A stretch of DNA of 58,487 bases from Roseomonas mucosa ATCC BAA-692 (lineage in GTDB: Bacteria; Pseudomonadota; Alphaproteobacteria; Acetobacterales; Acetobacteraceae). Made by a program: the position numbers and the translations under genes. The stretch spans positions 1-58,487 of the forward strand of contig NZ_JHWD01000023.1 of NCBI RefSeq assembly GCF_000622225.1, written 5' to 3'. This document shows, one piece after another, positions 40,357-51,672 of the stretch. The stretch's first letter is position 1. Every line of letters begins with the position of its first letter. A model generated the notes under the pieces. The model was given only the letters and a program-made list of their open reading frames with translations. It searched no databases and was not told the DNA's origin.

Positions 40357-41598
40357 TCAGGCCCATTCGCCCTGGCGCATCACCGGCTCGGCCTCGCCGG
40401 AGGCGGTGATGCCGTCCACGTCCACCTCGCCGGAGCCGATCATCCAGTCGATATGGATCAGGCTCTTGTTGCCGCCCTGGGCCTGGAAGGTCTCGTCGGT
40501 CAGGCCGGCGCTGTTCTCGAAGCAGGTCTTGTAGGCCTGGCCGAGGGCGATGTGGCAGGCGGCGTTCTCGTCGAAGAGGGTGTTGAAGAAAAGCAGCCCG
40601 CTGGCGGAGATGGGGGATGAGTGCGGCACCAGCGCGACCTCGCCCAGGCGGCGGGCGCCTTCGTCCGTGTCGAGCACCTTCCGCAGCACCTCCAGCCCGG
40701 TGCTGGCCTGGGCCTCCACGATCCGGCCGCCCTCGAAGCGCACGGCGATGTCGCGGATCAGCGTGCCGCCATAGGAGAGCGGCTTGGTGGAGCGGACATG
40801 TCCTTCCACCCGCGCCGCGTGGGGGGTGGTGAAGACCTCCTCGGAGGGGATGTTCGGGTTGCAGGTGATGCCGTTCTTGGCGACCTCAGCCCCGCCCAGC
40901 CAGGCATGGCCGTCCGCCAGGCCGACGGTCAGGTCGGTGCTAGGGCCGCGGAAGCGGAGCGCGCTGTAGCGCTTGCCGTTCAGCAGGCGGGTGCGGGCGT
41001 GGAGGCTGGCGTTGTGGGCGGCCCAGGCGGCGACCGGGTCGGCGGCATCGACGCGGGAGGCGGCGAAGATCGCGTCCCAGAGCCTCGCCACCCCGGCCTC
41101 GGGCGCCTCCTCCGGGAACATGGCCCGGGCCCAGGAGGGGGTGGCGTAGGAGGCGATGGTCCAGTTGATGTCGAAGTTCACGATCCGCTCCAGCGCCGGC
41201 AGATAGGCCTTCGAGCGGGCGCGGTTGGCGCGGGAGACCTTTTCCGGGTCCTGGGCGGAAAGCAGGTTCGGGTCCTCACCGGTGATGGCAAGGCGGGCGG
41301 CATTGCCGGCGAAGGCCCGGCCCATGCCTTCGAAGAGCCAGCCGGGCGCGGTGTCGAAGGCGCTGTCGGGGGCGTGGCGGAAGCGGGCGAGGGTCATTTC
41401 CTCGTCGCTCAGCAGCGTGGTGACGAGCGAGGCGCCTGCCTTGTAGGCATGTTCGGTGATCCGCCGCACCAGGGGCAGGGCGTCGAGCGGCGCGGTCATC
41501 ACCAGCTCCTGCCCTTCCCGCAGGCCGAGGCCCACGCGGACGGCGACCTCGGCGAGCCGGTCGATGCGCTGTTCGAGCGGAAGGGACGTCTGGGTCAT
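40357..41598 (-). CDS. Aminopeptidase, M29 (thermophilic metalloprotease) family
   Basis: A 413-residue cytosolic dinuclear-metal aminopeptidase like AmpS/AmpT. The C-terminal half holds the ligands: IPSEEVFTTPHAARVEG (Glu), VALVPHSSPIS (His), ACHIALGQAY (His) and LIHIDWMIGSG (His-x-Asp). AFLGGAEVAKNG-like and NPNIPSEE segments are typical. The start at 41598 (MTQTSLPLEQRIDRLAEVAV) has a perfect GGAGG six bases upstream; the longer frame is spurious. It lies divergent from prkA across a 629-bp region. Likely role: intracellular peptide turnover. Confidence 0.93.
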   Translation of the reverse strand: MTQTSLPLEQRIDRLAEVAVRVGLGLREGQELVMTAPLDALPLVRRITEHAYKAGASLVTTLLSDEEMTLARFRHAPDSAFDTAPGWLFEGMGRAFAGNAARLAITGEDPNLLSAQDPEKVSRANRARSKAYLPALERIVNFDINWTIASYATPSWARAMFPEEAPEAGVARLWDAIFAASRVDAADPVAAWAAHNASLHARTRLLNGKRYSALRFRGPSTDLTVGLADGHAWLGGAEVAKNGITCNPNIPSEEVFTTPHAARVEGHVRSTKPLSYGGTLIRDIAVRFEGGRIVEAQASTGLEVLRKVLDTDEGARRLGEVALVPHSSPISASGLLFFNTLFDENAACHIALGQAYKTCFENSAGLTDETFQAQGGNKSLIHIDWMIGSGEVDVDGITASGEAEPVMRQGEWA

Positions 41599-42227
41599 CG
41601 GGAGCCTCCGGATCAGAATGCGGCCCCGATCAAGAGGCCCGATCGCGCCGCCCATCAAGAGCCCCCTGGGGATGCGCGAGGGCGCGGAGGAGGGCGTGGG
41701 GATCTGTCCGGACGCGCCCGGGACCCTTCCGCCGGCCGGCGCGGCGCGGCGGCAAGCGATTTGCATGGGTGGCCGTCGGGGTGGGGAGGACGGTCCGAAT
41801 GTCACCGGGTTTTCGCTGGGGTATCCAAAAAAAGAAGCGAATCCGGCACCGGCATGTCATGCTGTCGCGGCAATGCAGCAGGATGGGAAAACCACAGTGC
41901 AACTCTCTTCCCACAATCGATGAGGAATGGAGTTGAAGCTATTGGCACCGCTGCCCTACGCTTCCATATCCAAGCAAGGTGAAGCCCGCGGGATTGTAAC
42001 GTCCTGCCACGGGCCGGGGCAACCGAAGTTGATCCCGTGTGTCCGCCCTGGTCCAGGGGGCGCGTTTCTTTGAAACCGTTGTGTATCGCTCTCTTGCCGT
42101 TGCCCGAGCCGTGCCCAGAATTTTCCTATGGCATCGGCGCGCGGCGCGGAATTCAGACCGCTGTTTCGTTTCGCAAGGACTGACCAGAGCACCGCCCGTC
42201 GCCAACATCTCTTTTCCGGAGGGTTCC
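41599..42227. other. 629-bp divergent regulatory region upstream of prkA
   Basis: This gap separates the M29 aminopeptidase gene (minus) from prkA (plus). About 41810–42210 is clearly lower in GC than the coding DNA, as expected for promoters, and the prkA leader may be long. I checked for sigma54 (TGGCAC-N5-TTGC) and EcfG (GGAAC-N16-17-CGTT) promoters and found no good match. No gene is supported. Confidence 0.4.
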
Positions 42228-44174
42228 ATGGCTCCGCTCGATGACATCTTCTCCCTGCACTCCTCGCTGCGCGAGCAGCGCCGCGAGGCCGAGATGAGCC
42301 TGTCCGAATACCTCGAAGCCTGCCGCGACGATCCGCTCTGCTATGCCTCCCCGGCGGAGCGCATGCTGAAGGCGATCGGCGAGCCCGAGACGATCGACAC
42401 GGCCAAGGATGCACGGCTCGGTCGCATCTTCCTGAACCGCACCATCCGGGTCTATCCGGCCTTCGCCGAGTTCTACGGCATGGAGGAGACGATCGAGCGC
42501 ATCGTCGCCTTCTTCCGCCATGCCGCGCAGGGGCTGGAGGAGCGCAAGCAGATCCTCTACCTGCTGGGCCCGGTCGGCGGCGGCAAGTCCTCGCTGGGCG
42601 AGCGGCTGAAGGCGCTGATGGAGCAGGAGCCCATCTACGTGCTCAAGGCCGGACGCGACCTCAGCCCGGTCTTCGAGAGCCCGCTCGGCCTGTTCGAGCC
42701 GGAGCGGATGGCACCGGTGCTGGAGAAGCAGTTCAACATCCCGCGCCGCTACCTCAACGGCCTGGCCAGTCCCTGGGCGCTGAAGCGGCTGGAGGAGTTC
42801 GGCGGCGACCTGCAGAAGTTCCGGGTGGTGAAGCTGCATCCCTCGCGCCTGAAGCAGATCGCCGTCGCCAAGACCGAACCGGGCGACGACAACAACCAGG
42901 ACATCTCCGCCCTGGTCGGCAAGGTCGATATCCGCAAGCTGGAAATGTTCTCGCAGAACGACCCGGACGCCTATGGCTTCTCGGGCGGGCTGAACCGCGC
43001 CAACCAGGGGCTCCTCGAATTCGTCGAGATGTTCAAGGCTCCGATCAAGATGCTGCACCCGCTGCTGACGGCGACGCAGGAGAGCAACTACCTCGGCACG
43101 GAGAATATCGGCGCCATCCCCTTCAACGGGATCATCCTGGCCCATTCCAACGAGGCGGAGTGGCAGAGCTTCCGCAACAACCGGACCAACGAGGCCTTCC
43201 TCGACCGCGTGAACGTGGTGAAGGTGCCCTACTGCCTGCGGGTCACCGAGGAGACGAAGATCTACGAGAAGCTGATCTCCTCCTCCGCCCTGGCCGAGGC
43301 GCCCTGCGCCCCGCACACGCTGGAGATGCTGGCCCGCTTCGCCGTGCTGTCGCGGCTGAAGCCGCATGCCAATTCGCGGCCCTTCACCAAGATGCGGGTC
43401 TATGACGGGGAGAACCTCCGCGAGACCGACCCCAAGGTGAAGACCATGCAGGAGTACAAGGACTCCGCCGGGGTGGACGAGGGGATGGAGGGCATCTCCA
43501 CCCGCTTCGCCTACAAGGTGCTCTCGGCCACCTTCAACCACGACCCGACCGAGGTCGCGGCCGACCCGGTGCACCTGATGTACGTGCTGGAGAACACCGT
43601 GAAGCGGGAGCAGTTCCCCGCCGAGGTCGAGCAGAACTACCTGACCAGCATCAAGTCGGAGCTCGCCTCCCGCTATGCCGAGTTCATCGGCAACGAGATC
43701 CAGAAGGCCTATCTGGAGAGCTACCACGACTATGGCCAGAACCTGTTCGACCGCTACCTCGACTATGCGGATGCCTGGATCGAGGACCAGGACTTCAAGG
43801 ATCCCGATACCGGGCAGATGCTGAACCGCGAGCTGCTGAACGGGGAACTGACCAAGATCGAGAAGCCGGCGGGCATCGCGAACCCGAAGGATTTCCGCAA
43901 CGAGGTGGTCAAGTTCGCGTTGAGGACTCGGGCCAACAATGGCGGGCGCAACCCGTCCTGGACCTCCTACGAGAAGATCCGCGACGTGATCGAGAAGCGG
44001 ATGTTCAGCCAGGTCGAGGATCTGCTCCCCGTCATCAGCTTCGGTTCGAAGAAGGATGGCGATACGGAGAAGAAGCACAACGACTTCGTCGAGCGCATGG
44101 TCTCGCGCGGCTATACCGAGCGGCAGGTCCGCCGGCTGGTCGAGTGGTACATGCGCGTGAAGCAGTCGGCCTGA
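42228..44174 (+). CDS. prkA: PrkA (YeaG) serine protein kinase/AAA+ protein
   Basis: A 648-residue protein of the PrkA/YeaG family. The AAA+ part has LLGPVGGGKSSLGERLKALME (Walker A), and RLGRIFLNRTIRVYPAFAEFYGMEETIERIV is the family N-terminus. In enterics YeaG is part of the starvation response; Bacillus PrkA acts during sporulation. The ATG at 42228 follows GGAGGG. It heads an operon with yeaH (27 bp to the TTG start) and the spoVR gene, the conserved three-gene set found in many proteobacteria. PrkA probably acts as a protease or kinase under nitrogen or carbon stress. Confidence 0.95.
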   Translation: MAPLDDIFSLHSSLREQRREAEMSLSEYLEACRDDPLCYASPAERMLKAIGEPETIDTAKDARLGRIFLNRTIRVYPAFAEFYGMEETIERIVAFFRHAAQGLEERKQILYLLGPVGGGKSSLGERLKALMEQEPIYVLKAGRDLSPVFESPLGLFEPERMAPVLEKQFNIPRRYLNGLASPWALKRLEEFGGDLQKFRVVKLHPSRLKQIAVAKTEPGDDNNQDISALVGKVDIRKLEMFSQNDPDAYGFSGGLNRANQGLLEFVEMFKAPIKMLHPLLTATQESNYLGTENIGAIPFNGIILAHSNEAEWQSFRNNRTNEAFLDRVNVVKVPYCLRVTEETKIYEKLISSSALAEAPCAPHTLEMLARFAVLSRLKPHANSRPFTKMRVYDGENLRETDPKVKTMQEYKDSAGVDEGMEGISTRFAYKVLSATFNHDPTEVAADPVHLMYVLENTVKREQFPAEVEQNYLTSIKSELASRYAEFIGNEIQKAYLESYHDYGQNLFDRYLDYADAWIEDQDFKDPDTGQMLNRELLNGELTKIEKPAGIANPKDFRNEVVKFALRTRANNGGRNPSWTSYEKIRDVIEKRMFSQVEDLLPVISFGSKKDGDTEKKHNDFVERMVSRGYTERQVRRLVEWYMRVKQSA

Positions 44175-44200
44175 AGGTTCCGGGGAGCGAGGCACACCGC

Positions 44201-45514
44201 TTGGACATTATCGACCGACGTCCGAATCCGCACGGGAAGAACCTGGAGAACCGCCGGCGCGTGCTGGCCCGCGCGCGGTCCGCCGTGACGCGGGCAGTGC
44301 GGGAGGCTGTGGACAGCGGGACACTGCGCGAGGTCGGCAAGAGCGGGGAAGCGGTCACCATCCCCGCCGACAGCCTGCACGAGCCCTTCTTCCACACCGT
44401 CTTCACCAGCGGCCAGCGCGACATCGTGCTGGGCGGCAACAAGGAGTTCTCGGTCGGCGACCGCATCAAGCGGCCACCCTCCGGAGGTGGCGGCGATGGT
44501 GGCGGGGGGCAGGGCGCGGGCAATGCCCAGGGACAGTCGGAGGACAACTTCCGCTTCGTGCTGACCCGGGACGAATTCCTGGACCTGTTCTTCGAGGACC
44601 TGGAGTTGCCGGACCTGGTGAAGGCCCAGGTCATGGACGTGGAGAACGTGTCCCCCTCCCGCGCCGGGATCAGCACGGATGGGGCACCGTCGCAGCTCGA
44701 CATGGCGCGCACCATGCGCCAGTCCATGGCGCGGCGGATCGGGCTGCGGCGCCCCAAGACGGACGAGATCCGGGCGCTGGAGGCCGAGATCGCCGGGCTG
44801 GAGGAAAGTGGCGAAGCGCCGGAGCGCCTGCCGGTGCTGCGCGAGGAGCTGGCAACGGCGCTGCGGCGGCTGGGGCGGATCGCCTGGGTGGACCCGGTGG
44901 ACCTGCGCTACCGCCGCTTCACCCCAACGCCGCGGCCGACCGCGCGGGCGGTGATGTTCTGCCTGATGGATGTTTCCGGCTCCATGACCGAAAGCATGAA
45001 GGACCTGGCCAAGCGGTTCTTCCTGTTGCTGCACGTCTTCCTGGAACGGCGCTACAAGCGGGTGGACCTTGTCTTCATCCGTCATACCGAGGCGGCGGAG
45101 GAGGTGGACGAGAAGACCTTCTTCACCGATCCGCGCACCGGCGGCACGGTGGTGTCCTCGGCGCTGGAGGAGCTGCTCCGCATCCAGAAGGAACGCTATC
45201 CGGCGGATTCCTGGAACATCTATGCCGCCCAGGCCTCGGATGGCGACAACTACAGCGGCGACACGCCCAAGACCGTCTCCCTGTTGGAGAAGGGCATCCT
45301 GCCGATCGTGCAGTACTTCGCCTATATCGAGGTCGGCGTGTCCGGGGCGGTGATCCGGGGCGAAAGCGACCTGTGGCGCGGCTATGCGCCGGTCGCCGGA
45401 CGGGCCGAGAACCTCGCCTTGCGGCGGGTCGGGGAGCGGAAGGACATCTTCCCGGTCTTCCGAGACCTGTTCGGCAAGCGCACGGCGCCGGCCGGCTGGG
45501 CCTCGGGAGGGTAG
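44201..45514 (+). CDS. yeaH: YeaH/YhbH-family protein (VWA-like)
   Basis: A 437-residue partner of PrkA. The start is TTG at 44201: the protein then reads LDIIDRRPN, which lines up with the E. coli YeaH start MTWFIDRRLN; an ATG at 44144 would overlap prkA. It has IPADSLHEPFFHTVF, a Gly-rich linker (GGGGDGGGGQG), FRFVLTRDEFLDLFFEDLELPDL, and a von Willebrand A-like fold with the MIDAS-type MFCLMDVSGSMTESMKD plus TGGTVVSSALEE and NIYAAQASDGDNYSGD. It is the middle gene of the prkA–yeaH–spoVR operon, five bases from the next start. Confidence 0.93.
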   Translation: MDIIDRRPNPHGKNLENRRRVLARARSAVTRAVREAVDSGTLREVGKSGEAVTIPADSLHEPFFHTVFTSGQRDIVLGGNKEFSVGDRIKRPPSGGGGDGGGGQGAGNAQGQSEDNFRFVLTRDEFLDLFFEDLELPDLVKAQVMDVENVSPSRAGISTDGAPSQLDMARTMRQSMARRIGLRRPKTDEIRALEAEIAGLEESGEAPERLPVLREELATALRRLGRIAWVDPVDLRYRRFTPTPRPTARAVMFCLMDVSGSMTESMKDLAKRFFLLLHVFLERRYKRVDLVFIRHTEAAEEVDEKTFFTDPRTGGTVVSSALEELLRIQKERYPADSWNIYAAQASDGDNYSGDTPKTVSLLEKGILPIVQYFAYIEVGVSGAVIRGESDLWRGYAPVAGRAENLALRRVGERKDIFPVFRDLFGKRTAPAGWASGG

Positions 45515-45518
45515 GACG

Positions 45519-47042
45519 ATGGGGGCTGGACTTCTCTACACGGGCACGGACTGGGATTTCCCGACGTTGCGGCGGTCCTATGACGCGATCGAGGAGATCG
45601 CCGAGAAGGAGCTGGGGCTGGAGGTCTATCCCAACCGGATCGAGATCATCACGCCCGAGCAGATGCTCGACATCTACACCTCGCACGGGATGCCGCTGAC
45701 CTACCGGCACTGGTCCTACGGCAAGCGGTTCCTGCAGCACGAGGTCAGCTACCGGAAGGGCTATACCAGCCTCGCCTACGAGGTGGTGATCAACTCCAAT
45801 CCCTGCATCTCCTATCTGATGGAGGGGAACACCGCGACCATGCAGGCGCTGGTGATCGCCCATGCCGCCTTCGGCCACAACCATTTCTTCCGCAACAACT
45901 ACCTGTTCCGGCAATGGACCGAGGCCTCCTCGATCCTGGACTACCTGGAGTTCGCCCGGTCCTACGTGGCGCGCTGCGAGGACCGCTTCGGGGCGGCGGC
46001 GGTGGAGCGCGTGCTCGATGCCGCCCATGCGCTGTCGCATCACGGGGTACACCGCCATGCCGGAACCCGGCAGCTCAACCTGCAGACCGAGGAGCGGCGG
46101 CAGCGCGAGCGGCGGGAGTATGACGAGAAGGTCTATAACGACCTCTGGCGGACGGTGCCCACCACCAAGCCCGCCCCGGGGACGGACCCGGTGGCGGAGC
46201 GACGGCGCAGGCTCGGCCTGCCCGAGGAGAACCTGCTCTACTTCCTGGAAAAGACCTCGCCGCGGTTGCAGAGCTGGGAGCGGGAGATCATCCGCATCGT
46301 CCGGCTGATCGCGCAGTATTTCTACCCGCAGCCCCAGGGCAAGGTGATGAACGAGGGCTGTGCCACCTGGGTGCACCAGCGGATCATGACCCGGCTGCAC
46401 GAAAAGGAGCTGATCGACGACGCCGCCTTCCTGGAGGTGCTGCATTCGACCAGCAACGTCATCACCCAGCCCGGCTTCGACCACCCGGCGGGGGGGGACT
46501 TCAACCCCTATGCGCTGGGCTATGCGATGATGTCGGATATCGAGCGCATCTGCCGCGAGCCGACCGCCGAGGACCGGCGGTGGTTCCCCGATTTCGCCGG
46601 CAACGGCGATCCGATGGGCACGCTGCGCGACGCCTGGGCGAATTATCGCGACGAGAGCTTCATCCAGCAGTTCCTGTCCCCGGCGGTGATGCGGAAGTTC
46701 CACATGTTCCGCCTGCATGACGACACGCGGGAGCCCTATCTGCTGGTGGACGCCATCCATGACGAGGACGGCTATCGCGAGATCCGCCGTTCCCTGGCCC
46801 GCGTCTATGACCCCGGCGTCAATACCGCGGACGTGCAGGTGGTGGATGTGGACCTGGCGGGCGACCGGCGGCTGATGCTGCAGCACCGCACCACGCCGGG
46901 GCGCCTGTTGCAGGCCAAGGATGCAGAGAACACGCTGCGCTATCTCGCCAGCCTCTGGGGCTATGAGGTGAAGCTGGTGGAGGTGGACGCCATGACGGAG
47001 GCGGTGCTGGCGACCCATAGCGCGGGGCCGCTGCGGGCCTGA
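45519..47042 (+). CDS. spoVR: SpoVR-family protein
   Basis: A 507-residue SpoVR homologue (E. coli YcgB type). The ATG at 45519 (MGAGLLYTGTDWDFPTLRRSYD) lies five bases after the yeaH stop with GGGAGG upstream. Family landmarks are YNRIEIITPEQMLDIY-like, YGKRFLQHEVSYRKGYTSLAYEVVINSNPCISYLMEGNT, HAAFGHNHFFRNNYLF, and KVMNEGCATWVHQRI; the HxxxH and EGxA elements could bind metal. Function is unknown but always linked to stationary phase, spore cortex or stress with PrkA/YeaH. It is the last gene of the operon. Confidence 0.95.
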   Translation: MGAGLLYTGTDWDFPTLRRSYDAIEEIAEKELGLEVYPNRIEIITPEQMLDIYTSHGMPLTYRHWSYGKRFLQHEVSYRKGYTSLAYEVVINSNPCISYLMEGNTATMQALVIAHAAFGHNHFFRNNYLFRQWTEASSILDYLEFARSYVARCEDRFGAAAVERVLDAAHALSHHGVHRHAGTRQLNLQTEERRQRERREYDEKVYNDLWRTVPTTKPAPGTDPVAERRRRLGLPEENLLYFLEKTSPRLQSWEREIIRIVRLIAQYFYPQPQGKVMNEGCATWVHQRIMTRLHEKELIDDAAFLEVLHSTSNVITQPGFDHPAGGDFNPYALGYAMMSDIERICREPTAEDRRWFPDFAGNGDPMGTLRDAWANYRDESFIQQFLSPAVMRKFHMFRLHDDTREPYLLVDAIHDEDGYREIRRSLARVYDPGVNTADVQVVDVDLAGDRRLMLQHRTTPGRLLQAKDAENTLRYLASLWGYEVKLVEVDAMTEAVLATHSAGPLRA

Positions 47043-47087
47043 TCCCGCTTCCGCAGCCTTCTTCGGCCGCTTCCGGGGTGGTGGGGG

Positions 47088-47165
47088 GCGTTGGCCCGGG
47101 GGCAAGGTGCTGCCTCGTCCCCGATGTTCCCACTCCGTCAGGACGCTGCGTGCCCTGGGCCCGTT
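47088..47165. repeat. Second copy of the GC-rich intergenic repeat
   Basis: The sequence GGGGGCAAGG…GCCTCGTCCCC, then TTCCCACTCCGTCAGGACGCTGCGTGCCCTGGGCC, follows the layout of the copy at 25957–26035 with about ten substitutions. It sits in the gap between the convergent spoVR and ABC-F genes, and the CAGGACCC hairpin is partly broken. Confidence 0.55.
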
Positions 47166-47205
47166 TTCTCCGGTCCTCCCTGACGCCGGAGCGCATCGTC
47201 CCGTG

Positions 47206-49029
<1,824 letters not shown>

Positions 49030-49155
49030 GTCGCCCCGCATGTAGAGCGGATCGGCCGGGAAGGGGAGGCCGCGCGGCACCCGGAGATGCTTGTCCGGCG
49101 GTGGGCCGGTCCCGCCCGCGAGGGGGAGTCGCGGGGGGCGGTCAGGGGCGGGTGG

Positions 49156-51273
49156 TCACCGCCAGGGCAGGGCGCGGGTGGCGGGGCGGGGGAGGACGGC
49201 GTCCCACTGGCGGATCCGGTCGAGCAGCGCGGCGGGCGGGAGGGGCGGGGAGAGGTGGTAGCCCTGCACGATGGGACATCCGAAGCGGTCCAGCATCTGC
49301 AGCGTCTCCTCGTTCTCGACGCCTTCGGCCACGACCTCGATCTCCAGCGAGCGGGCCAGGCTCAGCACCGCCTGCACCAGCACCTGGTCGCTGCGCGCCT
49401 TGACCATGCCCGAGATGAAGCTGCGGTCGATCTTGATCCGGTCCACCTCCAGCTTCTGCAGGGAGCCGAGGGAGGCGAAGCCCACGCCGAAATCGTCGAT
49501 GGCGATCCGCACTCCTGCGCGGCCGAGCGTATCCAGCCCTGCCTGGGCGATGCGCAGGTCCATCATCGCCTCCTCGGTCAGCTCGATCTCCAGCATCCCG
49601 GGGGGCAGGCCGAACTCCGCCAGGGTGGACATGACCAGCCGGGCCACGCCGAACTGGGTCATCTCGCGCGGCGAGACGTTCATGCTTACCACCGCATCGG
49701 CGTGCCCCATCTGGCGCAGTGTGGCGATCATGCGGCAGACGTCGCGCAGGATGAAGCGCAGCAGCGGCTCGGCCTGTCCGGCGCTGGCGGCCGCCAGGAT
49801 GATGGCGGGCGGGTCGATCGGCCCGTGGCGGGGGTGGCTCCAGCGGATCAGCGCCTCCATCCCGGCCAGGGTGCCGCAGGGGCGGCGGAGCAGCGGCTGG
49901 TAGTGGACCTGCAGCCCACCCCCGGCCAGGGCGCGGGGCAGGTCGCGCTCGATGTCGCGCGTCACCTCCCGCTGGTGCCGGAGGGTGTCGTCGAACAGGC
50001 AGAAGCGGTTCCGCCCGCTGCGCTTGGCGGCATAGAGGGCGGCGTCGGCGCAGGAGAGCATCTCCCCGCTGCTGGCGGAGATGCCGGAGGACTGGTCGCA
50101 GAAGACGCCGATGCTCACCCCGACCCGCCCGGCCTCGCAGACCGTGAAGGGGATCGCCACCGCCGCCGTGAGCCGCGTCGCCAGCTCCGCCGCCTCACGC
50201 TCCGGCGCCAGGCTGGCGGGGCAGAGCCGGCCGAGCACGGCGAACTCGTCGCCGCCGAGCCGGCCGAGCACATAGCCCCGGGGCAGGGCCTGCCGCAGGC
50301 GCTGCGCCACCTCGACGAGCAGGAGGTCGCCCGCCTTGTGGCCGAAAAGGTCGTTGACCGACTTGAAGCCGTCGAGGTCGAGCAGCATCAGGCAGTGCGG
50401 CCCTTCCTCCATCCGCGCCGGCGCGCCGGCCGGGTCGGGGGTGGCGCCGGGGGGAGCGCCGGGGGGGGCGTCGGTCCTGCCGGCGGCGCTGGCCAGGCTG
50501 TCGTCCAGGACCTGCATGAAGCCGGCGCGGTTCAGCGCCTGGGTCAGCATGTCGTGCGTGGCGCGGTGGCGCAGGTCCTCGGCGATGTCGAGGGTCTGGC
50601 GATGGGACTCGTGCAGGGAGGTGGCCAGGGCCCGGGCCTCCTGCTTGCTGCGGCTGGCCTGGAGAAAGGCGCGCTCGCCCTCCCAGGCGCTGCGGACCAG
50701 TGCCATCGTGTAGAGGGCGACCGTGGCGGCCAGCATCCGCTGCTCGAAGCTGCCGGCCCAGACAAGGCAGGTGATCACCGAGAAGAGGGCCGGGGTGATG
50801 AAGCAGATCGGCACGCGGGCATAGGCGGTGCCGTGCACCACGGCGCCGGCGGTGATGCCGCAGACCACCACGAGGAAGAAGGGCGCCTGGGATGTCGTGA
50901 AGCCGTCGCAGAGCACGGGCACGGCCGCCCAGATCATGCCCGAGCACCAGGCCAGCAGGCACATGGCGTGGAACCAGCGGCGGACGGCGGGGGATTCGCG
51001 CCCCTCCAGCAGCACCGCGCGGGGCGGGAAGCCGCAAAGCAGGCTGCGCAGCAGGTTGACCGCGATGCTGGCCCAGAACCAGGCGAAGCCAGCCTCTCCG
51101 TGGCCGCCGTAGTTCGCCATCGCCAGGTTGGAGAGGCTGAGCAGCACCGTGACGGGAAGCGAGATGAGCACGCTGCGCCGGACGGCCCGGAGCTGGTCGA
51201 GGCGGATCAGCCCTTCCAGGGGTGTCTGGCCGGGCTCTGGCGGAAGGTGGTGATCGATGGATCGTGGGGGCAT
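49156..51273 (-). CDS. GGDEF–EAL cyclic-di-GMP enzyme with membrane N-terminus
   Basis: A 705-residue integral membrane protein. The N-terminal third has about six hydrophobic helices (for example SVLISLPVTVLLSLSNLAM, APFFLVVVCGITAGAVVHG) as a sensor, then a coiled-coil-like linker. The GGDEF domain has an intact GGDEF at about 340–344, with no RxxD inhibitory site five residues before it, and an unusual Pro/Ala/Gly-rich insert (about 265–289). The EAL domain has EAL at about 473–475 and the further catalytic features ELTEEAMM, IDDFGVGFASL, KIDRSFI and AEGVENEE. Both halves look active. The start ATG at 51273 is not backed by a strong binding site. Confidence 0.92.
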   Translation of the reverse strand: MPPRSIDHHLPPEPGQTPLEGLIRLDQLRAVRRSVLISLPVTVLLSLSNLAMANYGGHGEAGFAWFWASIAVNLLRSLLCGFPPRAVLLEGRESPAVRRWFHAMCLLAWCSGMIWAAVPVLCDGFTTSQAPFFLVVVCGITAGAVVHGTAYARVPICFITPALFSVITCLVWAGSFEQRMLAATVALYTMALVRSAWEGERAFLQASRSKQEARALATSLHESHRQTLDIAEDLRHRATHDMLTQALNRAGFMQVLDDSLASAAGRTDAPPGAPPGATPDPAGAPARMEEGPHCLMLLDLDGFKSVNDLFGHKAGDLLLVEVAQRLRQALPRGYVLGRLGGDEFAVLGRLCPASLAPEREAAELATRLTAAVAIPFTVCEAGRVGVSIGVFCDQSSGISASSGEMLSCADAALYAAKRSGRNRFCLFDDTLRHQREVTRDIERDLPRALAGGGLQVHYQPLLRRPCGTLAGMEALIRWSHPRHGPIDPPAIILAAASAGQAEPLLRFILRDVCRMIATLRQMGHADAVVSMNVSPREMTQFGVARLVMSTLAEFGLPPGMLEIELTEEAMMDLRIAQAGLDTLGRAGVRIAIDDFGVGFASLGSLQKLEVDRIKIDRSFISGMVKARSDQVLVQAVLSLARSLEIEVVAEGVENEETLQMLDRFGCPIVQGYHLSPPLPPAALLDRIRQWDAVLPRPATRALPWR

Positions 51274-51672
51274 CGCACTGCTGGTCGGTCTTGCCCGGAA
51301 CTTTCCCGAGTCCAGATCAAGATATCATGAAATACAATCCGAGGTTGTGCAAACAGGACGATCCTGCCTTGGCTGCGCCGTCGGGGCGGGCATGTCTCAA
51401 ATTCTCTGGACTTGCGGGGGGCAATTCGGTAGTTGCCGCGCTCCTGATCCCCTTCCGCGCGCGTTCCGACGCCTGGCCGGAGCCTGAAAGGCGGGGCAGC
51501 CTCCGGCGTGGCCGGGCCGTATGCATCCGGCCAACCCGTGGACGGTGCTTCCGCCCTGCCGTTCTGCTCAGCGCCTCCGGGCGCGGTGCCCTGCGGTGGT
51601 CCTGTCGGCCCTGGCGAAAATTCGACCCCGATCGCATCGCCGTTCGGCGCGCCGCGTTCAGCAAAGCACGAC
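51274..51672. other. Divergent region upstream of the DEAD-box gene
   Basis: About 400 bp between the GGDEF–EAL gene (minus) and the helicase gene (plus). The part near 51300–51350 is AT-rich and is the likely promoter area. Frames crossing it are not supported by family resemblance. Confidence 0.4.

Noticed and set aside
41935-41960. A TTGGCAC… sequence as a sigma54 promoter of prkA
   Set aside because: The -12 element does not match: after GG there is no GC at the right distance.
44144-44200. ATG at 44144 as the yeaH start
   Set aside because: It would overlap prkA by 31 bp, while the sequence after the TTG at 44201 lines up with the known YeaH start.
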